A stretch of 64,000 nt of DNA from Bacillota bacterium. GTDB lineage: Bacteria > Bacillota > Clostridia > Tissierellales > MES13. Below the pieces are notes generated by a model. It did no database searches and was not told the origin of the DNA. It saw only the letters and a list, made by a program, of their open reading frames with translations. Numbering within the stretch: position 1 is the first letter of the stretch; each line of letters starts with the position of its first letter. The DNA is taken from assembly GCA_009711765.1 (NCBI GenBank), contig VEND01000009.1:1-64000 (forward strand), written 5' to 3'. Shown here one piece after another: positions 47,892 through 57,763 of the stretch. The position numbers and the translations under genes were made by a program.

Positions 47892-49982
47892 ATGGCTAAA
47901 AATACGCCATACTTAGATTTATATCAAAAAGAAAGTACAGATATTAATGATACTTTCAATATAACAACTATTCTTAATGATAATTGGGATAAAATAGATA
48001 CAGATAGCAAAACAAAAGATAATAGAATAACAGCTATAGAAGATGATTTAAACGCACCACAATACACCCCACCTATATACAACACATCTTCAATATTTAG
48101 TGTAGGAGTAGGTACAGATGAGAATGGAGATTCTTTAGACTATAGTGAAAGTGTCGAAAAAGGGCAAGTTAGCGTAGGAATGAAAGGACTAACTGTTAGT
48201 CAATTAATTCAAAATGGAGATTTTAGTAATGGCACAACAGGTTGGTTTATTAATAATGGAAATACTAGCACAGGCAATGGGTTGTTGCAAATTACAGGTG
48301 ATGGTGCAGGTGCTACAATACAATTAGTTTCAGGTAATAGTAATTATTTAACAAATATAAATGGAAATAAAGTTTTTGTTGCTTGTAAAGTTAAAATAAA
48401 TGACAATACAAATTGTAATTTTATAAGGTTAAGACTATTAAATAATAATGATAATTCTATGCTTGCACAAGAAGTAATAAGTTCACCTAATGCAACAGAA
48501 TACTATGAGTTAAAAGTAATTGCTACACTTGATGGATTATCTGATGATTTCAGGATTATAATTGATGTTAATTATGTAAGTGACACAGACGCAAATGGTA
48601 AGATATTTACCATTAATGGTAATTATGGCGTGTTTGCAATACCTATGACAGCCAATGGAATAGAAGATTATACAGAAGAACAAATGTTAGAAATCGTGAG
48701 AGGTGGGTATTGGGAAGGCACTAAATCTACAATTAGTACAAGAATACTAACTCATAATAAGAATATTAATAATGACACACAAGATAACGGAAATTATATA
48801 GAAAAATATTATGATTCAAGTGGCAATGCAATTAGCAACAATACGTATCAAATGGTAGAAAACAAGAGGTTGCCAGTAATAAGTGGAAAAACTATATCTA
48901 TCGGTTCAGACTTTGGCATAGGCGAAGTTATTGCAGAATTTGATATTAATAATAATTTTATACAAAGACAGGTAAATACGGGAGGAGTATTTAGTCTTTC
49001 ACAAAACACGTATTATATAAATTTTTGTATTAAAAAAGATTCCTCACCACTCACACAAGATATTAATGTTATGATTGCTTATTCAGATTCAATACAGTCT
49101 TATGTGTCACATGAAAACAGTAAATCATATATTCAACTTCCACAAGAAATCATAGACGGTGGAGGAATGAAAAGCCTACCTAATGGCACTAATGATGAAG
49201 TTAAAGATGGTGTTTTGACACAGAATGTAGGTAATAAAAAAGATGTTCATAGTCAAACAGGTTGGGTAATTAATACTACACAAACAAATACAATAACATT
49301 TAGATTAGAAAATTATTTAACTAATGCTCAAGATAATCTAGGGAATAAAAATGCTATATTGAGTATAGGAGCCTATATGCTTACAATGAATGGTAGTTTG
49401 ATTTCTGATGATAATGATTTAGAATTTTCTATATCAAACAATAAACTGTTTATAAATATAGCAAAAGCAAAACTTTCTACAGAAGATGTAGCAGGATTTG
49501 AAAGTTGGCTACAATCACAAGGTTCAAGTTCGCTAAATTATCAGTTAGCTGAGCCAAAAACTTATGATTTAGATATTACACCTTTAACTGTATTTGAAAA
49601 TGGAACTATGATAGTTGAACCATTTTTACCAGGTAAGGCTATAACATATGATGCTACAACTGGAAATGGATTAGATTTCCCTCATAGTGTTACTGAAATA
49701 GAAAAGATAGAAGATATTAATGGAGTGAAAATATTAGAAGATGACATAACATTAGCAGAAGATGGTTTGAGTTGTACAATCACAGGTGCTACAGATGGAG
49801 AAGTATATACAGTATACGCCCCTATTAAACCAGAGAATAGTACAATACCTACAACAGTTGCAAAGTATGTAATGAATAGTGCGGCAAATGATGAACAACA
49901 AAATAAGAGTATATGTCAGTTGAGTGATAATGTAATATCATTGCAAGATCAAGTGGCAGCACTTGTTTTATCAAATTCTTAA
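47892..49982 (+). CDS. Tail fibre/receptor-binding protein
   Basis: Position after baseplate; N-terminal NTPYLDLYQKESTDINDTFNITTILNDNWDKID. Confidence 0.8.
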   Translation: MAKNTPYLDLYQKESTDINDTFNITTILNDNWDKIDTDSKTKDNRITAIEDDLNAPQYTPPIYNTSSIFSVGVGTDENGDSLDYSESVEKGQVSVGMKGLTVSQLIQNGDFSNGTTGWFINNGNTSTGNGLLQITGDGAGATIQLVSGNSNYLTNINGNKVFVACKVKINDNTNCNFIRLRLLNNNDNSMLAQEVISSPNATEYYELKVIATLDGLSDDFRIIIDVNYVSDTDANGKIFTINGNYGVFAIPMTANGIEDYTEEQMLEIVRGGYWEGTKSTISTRILTHNKNINNDTQDNGNYIEKYYDSSGNAISNNTYQMVENKRLPVISGKTISIGSDFGIGEVIAEFDINNNFIQRQVNTGGVFSLSQNTYYINFCIKKDSSPLTQDINVMIAYSDSIQSYVSHENSKSYIQLPQEIIDGGGMKSLPNGTNDEVKDGVLTQNVGNKKDVHSQTGWVINTTQTNTITFRLENYLTNAQDNLGNKNAILSIGAYMLTMNGSLISDDNDLEFSISNNKLFINIAKAKLSTEDVAGFESWLQSQGSSSLNYQLAEPKTYDLDITPLTVFENGTMIVEPFLPGKAITYDATTGNGLDFPHSVTEIEKIEDINGVKILEDDITLAEDGLSCTITGATDGEVYTVYAPIKPENSTIPTTVAKYVMNSAANDEQQNKSICQLSDNVISLQDQVAALVLSNS

Positions 49983-49993
49983 GGGAGGTGTAA

Positions 49994-50542
49994 TTGTTGA
50001 AAAAAGAAATGATACTTTTTAGTTTAAAACAGGCAGTAAATAATAAAAATATAATGAATTCAGATGAGATTATAGAAAAAATTAGAGATTATATCTTTGA
50101 TGAAAAAATACAAGAGTCAGACGTAAGGCATTTAGTTGATAAATTATATCCTCCTACAGAAGATGAAGAAGGTAACGAAATATTATTTGAAATTATGCCA
50201 CTGGATGTTGTAAGAGAAAAACAAATAGAGAGATTAAAAGAAAAGTGTAGTAATACTATATTCGAAGGTTTTACCGCTACAAATGGACATACTTATGGAT
50301 TCAATTATCATGACCAAATGAATTTTACACAACAAAGAACAGAAATATTAAATGGTAACACTTCTGATGTAATGTGGAAAACAAAAGATGCTGGTGTTAT
50401 AAATCACACAGTAGATGAATTTAATCAAGTAATGGAAGATGGTAAAAATCACAAACTTGCACAGCAACAAAAATATTGGAATTTAGAACAGCAAATATTA
50501 AATGCCACAACTAAAGAAGAAGTGATGTCGGTTGAATGGTAA
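49994..50542 (+). CDS. DUF4376-like tail-associated protein
   Basis: TNGHTYGFNYHDQMNFTQQRTEILNGNTSDVMWKTKDAGVINHTVDEFNQV. Confidence 0.6.
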   Translation: MLKKEMILFSLKQAVNNKNIMNSDEIIEKIRDYIFDEKIQESDVRHLVDKLYPPTEDEEGNEILFEIMPLDVVREKQIERLKEKCSNTIFEGFTATNGHTYGFNYHDQMNFTQQRTEILNGNTSDVMWKTKDAGVINHTVDEFNQVMEDGKNHKLAQQQKYWNLEQQILNATTKEEVMSVEW

Positions 50543-50954
50543 AAATTTGTATAAAAGTCTAATTATATTCTTAATTATGGGCGTATTTTATTATGGAATT
50601 GAAATACTTTGGAGAGGGTATTCACATTTGGCAATGATAATTGTGGCTGGCTTATGTGGAGTTCTCATCGGTTATATCAATGAGTATTTTACATGGGATA
50701 TGTTAGTTTGGAAACAATGTGGTATTGCTACAATAATAGTTTTGATTGTTGAATTTATAAGTGGATGTATATTAAATTTATGGCTAGGGCTAAATATTTG
50801 GAGTTATGCAGGTGTACCTTTTAATTTGCTGGGACAAATATGCTTACAGTTTGCTCTAGCATGGCTTCCGCTTACTTTAGTAGCAATATTACTTGATGAT
50901 TTGATTAGATGGAAACTGTTTAACGAAGAAAAGCCTAGATATAGATGGAAATAA
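50532..50954 (+). CDS. Integral membrane phage protein
   Basis: Four hydrophobic segments; lysis region. Confidence 0.55.
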   Translation: MNGKNLYKSLIIFLIMGVFYYGIEILWRGYSHLAMIIVAGLCGVLIGYINEYFTWDMLVWKQCGIATIIVLIVEFISGCILNLWLGLNIWSYAGVPFNLLGQICLQFALAWLPLTLVAILLDDLIRWKLFNEEKPRYRWK

Positions 50955-51053
50955 CAAAAACGAATATATATAACTGTATTTAAATTAAGGAATGTCCGTA
51001 TGGGCGTTCCTTTTAATATGCAGAAATTTAAAACTAGGAAAGAGGTGATTAAT

Positions 51054-51260
51054 ATGGAAAATAAAGAAGTTACTAAAAAATTAGATAATCACGAGGATAG
51101 AATACAGGTATTAGAGAAAGCAGACGTGCAAATGGCAGAACAGATTAAGACTTTAATTACAAAAATGGATGGGTTAATAGGATGGATAAAAGCATTCGTT
51201 ATTTTAGGTGCTAGTTCATTATTAGGATTCTTTTTCTGGTACATACAAAGTTTAGGTTAA
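51054..51260 (+). CDS. XhlA-like (hemolysin XhlA family) lysis protein
   Basis: NHEDRIQVLEKADVQMAEQIKTLITKMDGLIGWIKAFVILGASSLLGFFFWYI. Confidence 0.85.
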   Translation: MENKEVTKKLDNHEDRIQVLEKADVQMAEQIKTLITKMDGLIGWIKAFVILGASSLLGFFFWYIQSLG

Positions 51261-51298
51261 TAAAACAATACAAAATAAACAATAGGAGGTAAACTAAT

Positions 51299-51517
51299 AT
51301 GGATTTTAAACAAATTTTGAATAGACTCAGAAACACAGGTACTATAATATCTATAGTATCTTTAATTTTGCTTATTTTAACTACAAATGGTGTAGAGATA
51401 GACAACGAAAGGGTAATGACTACTGTAAAATCTATTTGTAGTATTGGTGTAATATTAGGGATATTAAATAATAGTGATACTAATGGAATGGATATGCCAT
51501 TTAAGAAGGTGAAGTAA
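51299..51517 (+). CDS. Holin (phi LC3-like)
   Basis: FKQILNRLRNTGTIISIVSLILLILTTNGVEI...GIVLGILNN-type organisation. Confidence 0.85.
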   Translation: MDFKQILNRLRNTGTIISIVSLILLILTTNGVEIDNERVMTTVKSICSIGVILGILNNSDTNGMDMPFKKVK

Positions 51518-52221
51518 TGAAGATAATACTAGATCCTGGACATGGCGAAAGAGATTATGGTGGTGGAACTAATAAGTATTGGAAAGAAAAAAATATGACG
51601 CTTAAAATATCTTTATATCAATATAAAAGATTAAAAGAGTTGGGTGTAGATGTTGAGTTAACTAGAGATGAAGATAAATATATAGACTCAACTAAAAGGA
51701 CTGACATAGTTAAGAATAGCAATGCCGATATATGTGTAAGTAATCATATTAACAGTTACAAATCAACCGCCAAAGGGGCTGAAACAATATATAGCATATA
51801 TAGTGATGGCAAATTAGCAAGCTCTATCTTAGATAATCTAGTGTCTGAAGGTGCATATAGAAGAAGAGTATTTTGTAAACAACATCCTAGAAATGCTAAA
51901 CAGGATTATTACTACATGCATAGGCTAACAGGAAGCGTGGAAACAGTAATTGTTGAATATGGATTTGCTAGTAATAAAGAGGATACACAGAAGATATTGG
52001 ATAATTGGCAAAATTATGCTGAAGCAGTGATAAAAGCATTATGTGAATATATAGATGTAGAGTATAAATTACCTCAAAATATACATTGGGCAGAGGAATA
52101 TTATGATAAATTAGCAAACGTATATAATGTAGAGATTTCTGAAAAGAGGTTTGATGATAGTATGAGTAGGGGAGAATGTTTTGCATTGATGTGCAAGGTG
52201 CTGGATAGTATGGTGAAGTAA
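51517..52221 (+). CDS. N-acetylmuramoyl-L-alanine amidase endolysin with SLH-like C-terminus
   Basis: ILDPGHGERDYGG, SNHINSY, ETVIVEYGFASNKED (Amidase_3); C-term WAEEYYDKLANVYNVEISEKRFDDSMSRGECFALMCKVLD. Confidence 0.9.
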   Translation: MKIILDPGHGERDYGGGTNKYWKEKNMTLKISLYQYKRLKELGVDVELTRDEDKYIDSTKRTDIVKNSNADICVSNHINSYKSTAKGAETIYSIYSDGKLASSILDNLVSEGAYRRRVFCKQHPRNAKQDYYYMHRLTGSVETVIVEYGFASNKEDTQKILDNWQNYAEAVIKALCEYIDVEYKLPQNIHWAEEYYDKLANVYNVEISEKRFDDSMSRGECFALMCKVLDSMVK

Positions 52222-52291
52222 AATATTACTAAGTAATTAATAAAGTTTTGAATTTTCTAAAAGGAAATTCAGTTCACCTTAGAAAAGTTAG

Positions 52292-52311
52292 TAAGTTGTA
52301 ATTACAACTTA
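52292..52311. repeat. 20-bp perfect palindrome
   Basis: TAAGTTGTAATTACAACTTA. Confidence 0.85.
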
Positions 52312-52485
52312 TTAAAAATTTGATATAATAGTTTGACTATTATGGGGTTAGAATATATAATATACCTAGTAATACATTTTTTAACCTATAAAAAAAATAA
52401 AATAAAATACTAACAATATATAGTTAAAGCGCGGTTTTAAATTCTCTTTTAAACCCCTAAAACAAGCCATTTACCCTTTTTATTT

Positions 52486-52719
52486 TCTGACTACATTCCT
52501 TGTATTGCTTGGGGGAGAAATGCGAGGTTCTGTGAAAAGCTTAGAATAGGTGATCATATCAAACTTTGGGGAAGGATACAAAGTAGAGAATATCAAAAGA
52601 AATTTGAAGATGGAAGTGTCGATAACAAAGTAGCCTATGAAGTATCATTATCTAAGTTAGAGTATGTAGAAGATGATAATAACAGAGATAATGAAGAAAA
52701 TGAAACTGAAAATGAGTAA
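52486..52719 (+). pseudogene. 5'-truncated remnant of SSB-like gene
   Basis: Same last 78 codons including stop as 16330-17010. Confidence 0.9.
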
Positions 52720-52738
52720 AGTAGTATAGTTTTATTAA
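52486..52738 (+). repeat. attR-side copy of 253-bp direct repeat
   Basis: Identical to 16777-17029. Confidence 0.95.
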
Positions 52739-52794
52739 AATAATCATACTTATTCTGTAAATTATAATATTTCAGGATAGTATGATTATTTTTT
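52739..52794 (+). terminator. Native terminator of the SSB-like gene, displaced by the prophage
   Basis: AATAATCATACT ... AGTATGATTATTTTTT, 12-bp perfect stem. Confidence 0.8.
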
Positions 52795-52896
52795 ATAAAA
52801 TTTACAATCTTTGGACAAAAGTCTATATATTTAGTAAAATGAAATTAAGATATATTCTCAAAATTTACAAATAAAAAATGTTAGAGGAGGCTAGAT

Positions 52897-53028
52897 ATGG
52901 ATTATAAAATTCTCATAGTAGCTATATTTTTTATAATTTTTATTAGTATTCAATATACGATGAATAAATTATTATATGAAATAAGGGAAATTAGAAAACT
53001 TTTAATGAAAATTAATATAAAAAAATAA
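52897..53028 (+). CDS. 43-aa small membrane protein
   Basis: MDYKILIVAIFFIIFISIQYTMNKLLYEIREIRKLLMKINIKK*; gaggagg RBS; not in the ORF track. Confidence 0.6.
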   Translation: MDYKILIVAIFFIIFISIQYTMNKLLYEIREIRKLLMKINIKK

Positions 53029-53041
53029 ATAGGTGATTAAA

Positions 53042-54892
53042 ATGAAAAGTCTCTTTAATACTTTGAAAAAGAATAAAAGTACTAATGAGTCCGAAGTAAT
53101 GAAAACTATATTAATAAAAATTTGGGAATACTATGGTTTTAATTATAAATATTTAGACTTTTCTTATGAATTAATAGAGCATTTAAGAAAATCAGAAATA
53201 TATGAAAGTTTAGAAAAGCTTGATAATGAAATATGGAAAGATGAATATTTATTAGTTAGAACATACGAATTTTTTGTAAATAGTAAAAAACAAGATAAAT
53301 TTAGTATATACTACACACCAAAATGGTTAGTAAACTATATTACTAAAGAAACTTTAGTCAATATAGACATAGAAAATATTCACAATATTAAAATACTAGA
53401 ACCTGCATGTGGATCTGGTTCTTTCTTAATTTATATCTTTGATTTTTTATTTAATATATATAGTAAAAACAAAACATTAAATAAATTGGATATAATAAAA
53501 AAAATTATTGTAAATAACTTATATGGTGTGGATATTGATAAAGAAGCGTTAAAATTTTGCGAATATTCATTAAAAATAAAAATACTAAAGAAATTAAATT
53601 ATTTACCAAATATAAGTATGAATTTATTTAAACAAGATTATTTAAATAAAGAATTTTTTAATAAAATTAAGTTTGATTACATAATAGGAAATCCGCCATA
53701 TCTAGAAAATAGAAGAATAAATAAATATTTTGATAAAAAATATTTGAAAAAGAATTATTTAACAGCTATAGGTAGATTTGATATTTATAGTTTATTTATA
53801 GAAAAATCATTGAATCTTTTAAAGTATAAAGGTGTTTTAGGTTTTGTTTTACCTGCTAGTTTATTTTCTAATAATAATTTTTATGAAATTAGAAAATTAA
53901 TTTTAAATAAGTCTAAAATTAATGAACTTATTAACTTAGGAGAACATATATTTAAAGATGTTGGAATGAATATGGCTATTATTATAATAAGTAAAAGTAA
54001 TAATAAAAATAATAATAACTTAATTAAATGTAAAAGTGTAGTCGGAATTAAAGATAAGAAAAAAAGTATAAATAATAAATATTATAGATATATTTATCAA
54101 AAGTACTATTATAATATCATTAAGAATGTTTTTGATATTAATTCAAGTGAAAAGACTTTTAAATTAAGGGAAAGAATCTATAATGATAATTATATTAAAA
54201 TTAATGATGCATGTGAAATAATAGCAGGGATAGCAACTGGGAATATTAGAAATAAATTATTAGTTAATGAAAAGAAAAATAAAAATGCTAAAAAAGTTTT
54301 AAGAGGGAAAGATGTAGATTACTATACCCACACATGGTCAGGTCTTTATATAATTGATGATAAAAGTATTATAGATAAAAACAAAGGTGAGTATGCTACT
54401 TTTATGAGAAAAGAGTTTATTACAAAAGAAAAGATATTGATAAGACAAACAGCAAATAAATTTATATGTACTTATGATTCCTGTGGTTATTATTTATTAA
54501 ATACGTTATATTCATTAATAATAAGGGATGAGTATAATGAAAAGTTAAATATTAAGTATATATTAGCATTATTAAATTCAAAATTTTATAGCTTTTTATA
54601 TAGAAGTTTAATAAGAGAAAAAGGCAAATTATTTCCTCAATTAAAAATTTTTCACATTCAATCTAGCCCAATTAAACTTATATCTTTAAAGAAGCAAGAA
54701 ACTTTTATAAAACATGTAGATAATATTTTAAATATAAAAGAAGAGAAATTAAATGCAGGGTTAACTACTGAGTCTGATATTAGAGGTAGAGAGATTAAAA
54801 AGTCTTTAAATAAGATAGATAGTTTAGTATATGAATTATTTAATTTAACTAGGGAAGAAATTAATGAAGTAGAGTTAGAGATGGATAAATAA
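53042..54892 (+). CDS. N6-adenine DNA methyltransferase (Eco57I/TaqI/CamA-like architecture)
   Basis: SIYYTPKWLVNYI, LEPACGSGSFL, YGVDIDKEAL, FDYIIGNPPYLENRR; C-terminal TRD-like half. Confidence 0.88.
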   Translation: MKSLFNTLKKNKSTNESEVMKTILIKIWEYYGFNYKYLDFSYELIEHLRKSEIYESLEKLDNEIWKDEYLLVRTYEFFVNSKKQDKFSIYYTPKWLVNYITKETLVNIDIENIHNIKILEPACGSGSFLIYIFDFLFNIYSKNKTLNKLDIIKKIIVNNLYGVDIDKEALKFCEYSLKIKILKKLNYLPNISMNLFKQDYLNKEFFNKIKFDYIIGNPPYLENRRINKYFDKKYLKKNYLTAIGRFDIYSLFIEKSLNLLKYKGVLGFVLPASLFSNNNFYEIRKLILNKSKINELINLGEHIFKDVGMNMAIIIISKSNNKNNNNLIKCKSVVGIKDKKKSINNKYYRYIYQKYYYNIIKNVFDINSSEKTFKLRERIYNDNYIKINDACEIIAGIATGNIRNKLLVNEKKNKNAKKVLRGKDVDYYTHTWSGLYIIDDKSIIDKNKGEYATFMRKEFITKEKILIRQTANKFICTYDSCGYYLLNTLYSLIIRDEYNEKLNIKYILALLNSKFYSFLYRSLIREKGKLFPQLKIFHIQSSPIKLISLKKQETFIKHVDNILNIKEEKLNAGLTTESDIRGREIKKSLNKIDSLVYELFNLTREEINEVELEMDK

Positions 54893-55054
54893 TTACTTCC
54901 CATTTATTTTTTCTAAGAATTCTTTTTTTAATTTTGTATGTTTTTCATAATCTTCTTGACTTATTTTTCCTTCATTTTTTAACTTATCAAAGTATTTAAT
55001 AACAGTTAAACAAATAGATTTTAGGTTTTCATCTATATTTTGTGGATTTTTCAT
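54893..55054 (-). CDS. 53-aa hypothetical protein
   Basis: Minus strand MKNPQNIDENLKSICLTVIKYFDKLKNEGKISQEDYEKHTKLKKEFLEKINGK*; ggaggg RBS. Confidence 0.55.
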   Translation of the reverse strand: MKNPQNIDENLKSICLTVIKYFDKLKNEGKISQEDYEKHTKLKKEFLEKINGK

Positions 55055-55248
55055 ATTTAGCCCTCCCCGCAGAATGAATATATTTTATAATTATACAAAA
55101 AACTCACAATTCCTTCCAAAAATTGAAAAAAAGATATTAAATTTATTATTAACTTCACTGGGTATTGACAATAATTAATAAATAAAATAGAATAGGTCAT
55201 AAATACTATTAATACCTAGAAACTTTGTTTTATAAGGAGTTGAAATAA

Positions 55249-55770
55249 ATGGAAAAAAAGAAAAAGGTAGTTATTTCAAAAAAAGAAATTCAAGATAAGG
55301 TAAAAGAATTAGGAAAAGTATTAAGTAAAGATTATAAAGATAAAAATTTACTTGTAGTGTCTCTATTAAAGGGAAGTTTTATTTTTACTGCAGATTTAGT
55401 TAGAGAAATAGATTTGCCGACAAAAATATCTTTTATGACAACCTCAAGTTATGGAGATAAAGAGGAGAGCTCAGGAAAGGTTAATATAATCAATGATTTA
55501 AATATGGATGTTGAGGATATGGATGTATTAATAGTAGATGATATTATGGATTCAGGATTAACGATGAAAGTAATAATAGATCACATAAAATCCTTAAACC
55601 CAGCTTCAGTTAAATCATGTGTATTATTAGATAAGCCAGAGAGAAGAACAGTTGAGTTAAAACCAGATTATGCAGGCTTTACAATACCTGATTTATTTAT
55701 TGTAGGTTATGGACTTAATTATGGAGAGTATTATAGAAATGTGCCATACATATTTTCATTTGAAGATTAA
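55249..55770 (+). CDS. hpt: Hypoxanthine phosphoribosyltransferase
   Basis: VLIVDDIMDSGLTMK PRPP motif, SLLKGSFIF. Confidence 0.93.
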   Translation: MEKKKKVVISKKEIQDKVKELGKVLSKDYKDKNLLVVSLLKGSFIFTADLVREIDLPTKISFMTTSSYGDKEESSGKVNIINDLNMDVEDMDVLIVDDIMDSGLTMKVIIDHIKSLNPASVKSCVLLDKPERRTVELKPDYAGFTIPDLFIVGYGLNYGEYYRNVPYIFSFED

Positions 55771-55800
55771 AATAGGTAGCCTTTAAGGCTACCTATAATT

Positions 55801-56985
55801 TTAAATACTGTTTAAAACAGTTTCAAAGATATTTAAGAATTCTTTAATTTCATCTTCTGTAATTGTTAAAGGTGGTAAAAGTCTGATAATAGTATTATTA
55901 GTTACATTTAATAATAAGTTATTATTTAAGGCTTGTTTTTTAATTTCACTAGAATACTCACCTACATCTACACCTATCATTAAACCTTTCCCTCTTACAT
56001 CTTTAATAATATTTGGATATTTTTCTTTTAGCGAGTTTAAATTAGATAATAATTTATCACTTTTATAGTTAATTTCTTTGATAAAGTTACTATTTGAGAT
56101 ATTTTCAACAATGAATTCACCAACTGAAGCTGCCACTGGATTTCCTCCAAAAGTTGAACCATGATCACCATATGTGAAAATATTTTCTAAATCTTTACTT
56201 ACAAGCATTGCACCTATAGGAAGTCCACCACCTAAAGATTTTGCCAATGCTAAAATATCAGGTTTGAAATTTAGATGTTCATAAGCAAATAACTTACCTG
56301 TTCTAGCTAAACCTGTTTGAATTTCATCTACTACAATAAGAAAATTATACTCTTTAGAAAGCTTTACTAATTCATCTATAAATTCCTTAGAAGTTTCTTT
56401 AATACCACCTTCACCTTGTATTATTTCAATATATACTGCGCATACTTCTTTATTTACTTTAGATTTTAAATCATTTATGTCATTAAAGTTAAAATGCTCA
56501 ACGCCAGGTAGTAGTGGTGAAAAATCTTTTTTGTATTTATCTTGTCCTGTTAAGGATAAACCACCACATGTTCTTCCATGGAAAGAATTATATGCTGATA
56601 AAATTCTATATTTATCAGCACTAAAACTTTTTCCATACTTTCTTACTAGTTTTATTGTTGCTTCTATTGTTTCTGTTCCTGAATTAGTGAAAAAAACTTT
56701 AGATGCAAAGCTATTATCTACTAAAAGTTTAGCTAAATTCACTATTGGTTTAGATACAAAATAGTTAGAAAGATGAATAAAATTATTTGCTTGTTCGTTA
56801 ATTTTAGATATTATCTGTTTGTTGGTGTGACCAAAGTTATTTACAGCTATTCCAGAAAACATATCTAAATATTTCTTGCCATTATTATCATATAGGTAAC
56901 AACCTTTACCCTTTGATATAATTAAATCCATTCTTTTATATACATTCAAAAGATATTCTTTATCTTCTCTTATTAGGTTTTCCAT
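55801..56985 (-). CDS. Class III aminotransferase (acetylornithine/N-acetyl-diaminopimelate type)
   Basis: VVDEIQTGLARTGKLFAYEH, FFTNSGTETIEATIKLVRK; last gene of lysine operon. Confidence 0.88.
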   Translation of the reverse strand: MENLIREDKEYLLNVYKRMDLIISKGKGCYLYDNNGKKYLDMFSGIAVNNFGHTNKQIISKINEQANNFIHLSNYFVSKPIVNLAKLLVDNSFASKVFFTNSGTETIEATIKLVRKYGKSFSADKYRILSAYNSFHGRTCGGLSLTGQDKYKKDFSPLLPGVEHFNFNDINDLKSKVNKEVCAVYIEIIQGEGGIKETSKEFIDELVKLSKEYNFLIVVDEIQTGLARTGKLFAYEHLNFKPDILALAKSLGGGLPIGAMLVSKDLENIFTYGDHGSTFGGNPVAASVGEFIVENISNSNFIKEINYKSDKLLSNLNSLKEKYPNIIKDVRGKGLMIGVDVGEYSSEIKKQALNNNLLLNVTNNTIIRLLPPLTITEDEIKEFLNIFETVLNSI

Positions 56986-57009
56986 TAAAACACCTCATTT
57001 ACTATCTGT

Positions 57010-57741
57010 TTATCCTCTTAACTGGTCTAGAATTTTCACTTTATCTACTGTTTTATCATCTTTTTGTTTAATTATTCTAGCAGGTGTACCTGCTACTACA
57101 GAATTAGAAGGAACATCTTTAGTAACTACTGAACCAGCTGCTACTACAGCACCTTTACCTATTTTAACTCCTTCTAAAACAACAGCATTAGCACCTATTA
57201 AAACATTATCTTCTATTATAACTGGGTCTTTGCTTGGTGGTTCTAATACTCCTGCGATAACAGAACCAGCACCGACATGGACATTATTTCCTATTTTTCC
57301 TCTAGCTCCGACTACTACATTCATATCTATCATAGTTTTTTCTCCAATTTCAGCACCTATGTTAATAACAGCACCCATCATAATAACAGCATTATTTCCG
57401 ATATGAACTTTATCCCTTATAAAAGAGCCAGGTTCTATTCTAGCGTTGATGTTATTAGTATCTAATAAAGGTATAGCTGAATTCCTTCTATCCCATTCTA
57501 TATGTGTTTCTTTTAATTTATCTTCGTTATCTTCTAGAATTTTAGAAATATCATCATATTCACCAACTATGATTTTAAAAGAATCATCACCAAATACTTT
57601 AGAATTAGGGAAATCTAAGTTCTTAAGATCTCCCTTAATATAAGCTTTAACCGGTGTTGATTTTTTTGCATTTTTTATATAGTTTGCAATATCATATGGG
57701 TCAATTAAATTAGCATCGATTTTATTATTATCATTATTCAT
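57010..57741 (-). CDS. dapH: 2,3,4,5-tetrahydropyridine-2,6-dicarboxylate N-acetyltransferase
   Basis: Hexapeptide repeats; [34 protein letters not shown]. Confidence 0.95.
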   Translation of the reverse strand: MNNDNNKIDANLIDPYDIANYIKNAKKSTPVKAYIKGDLKNLDFPNSKVFGDDSFKIIVGEYDDISKILEDNEDKLKETHIEWDRRNSAIPLLDTNNINARIEPGSFIRDKVHIGNNAVIMMGAVINIGAEIGEKTMIDMNVVVGARGKIGNNVHVGAGSVIAGVLEPPSKDPVIIEDNVLIGANAVVLEGVKIGKGAVVAAGSVVTKDVPSNSVVAGTPARIIKQKDDKTVDKVKILDQLRG

Positions 57742-57763
57742 TTGTTATCCAATCCCTTCTTTT

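Larger units (their letters stand above)
16777..52738. mobile_element. Integrated contractile-tailed prophage, ~36 kb
   Basis: Perfect 253-bp flanking direct repeats; tyrosine integrase at left end; terminase, portal, protease, capsid, sheath, baseplate, holin, amidase in order. Confidence 0.96.
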
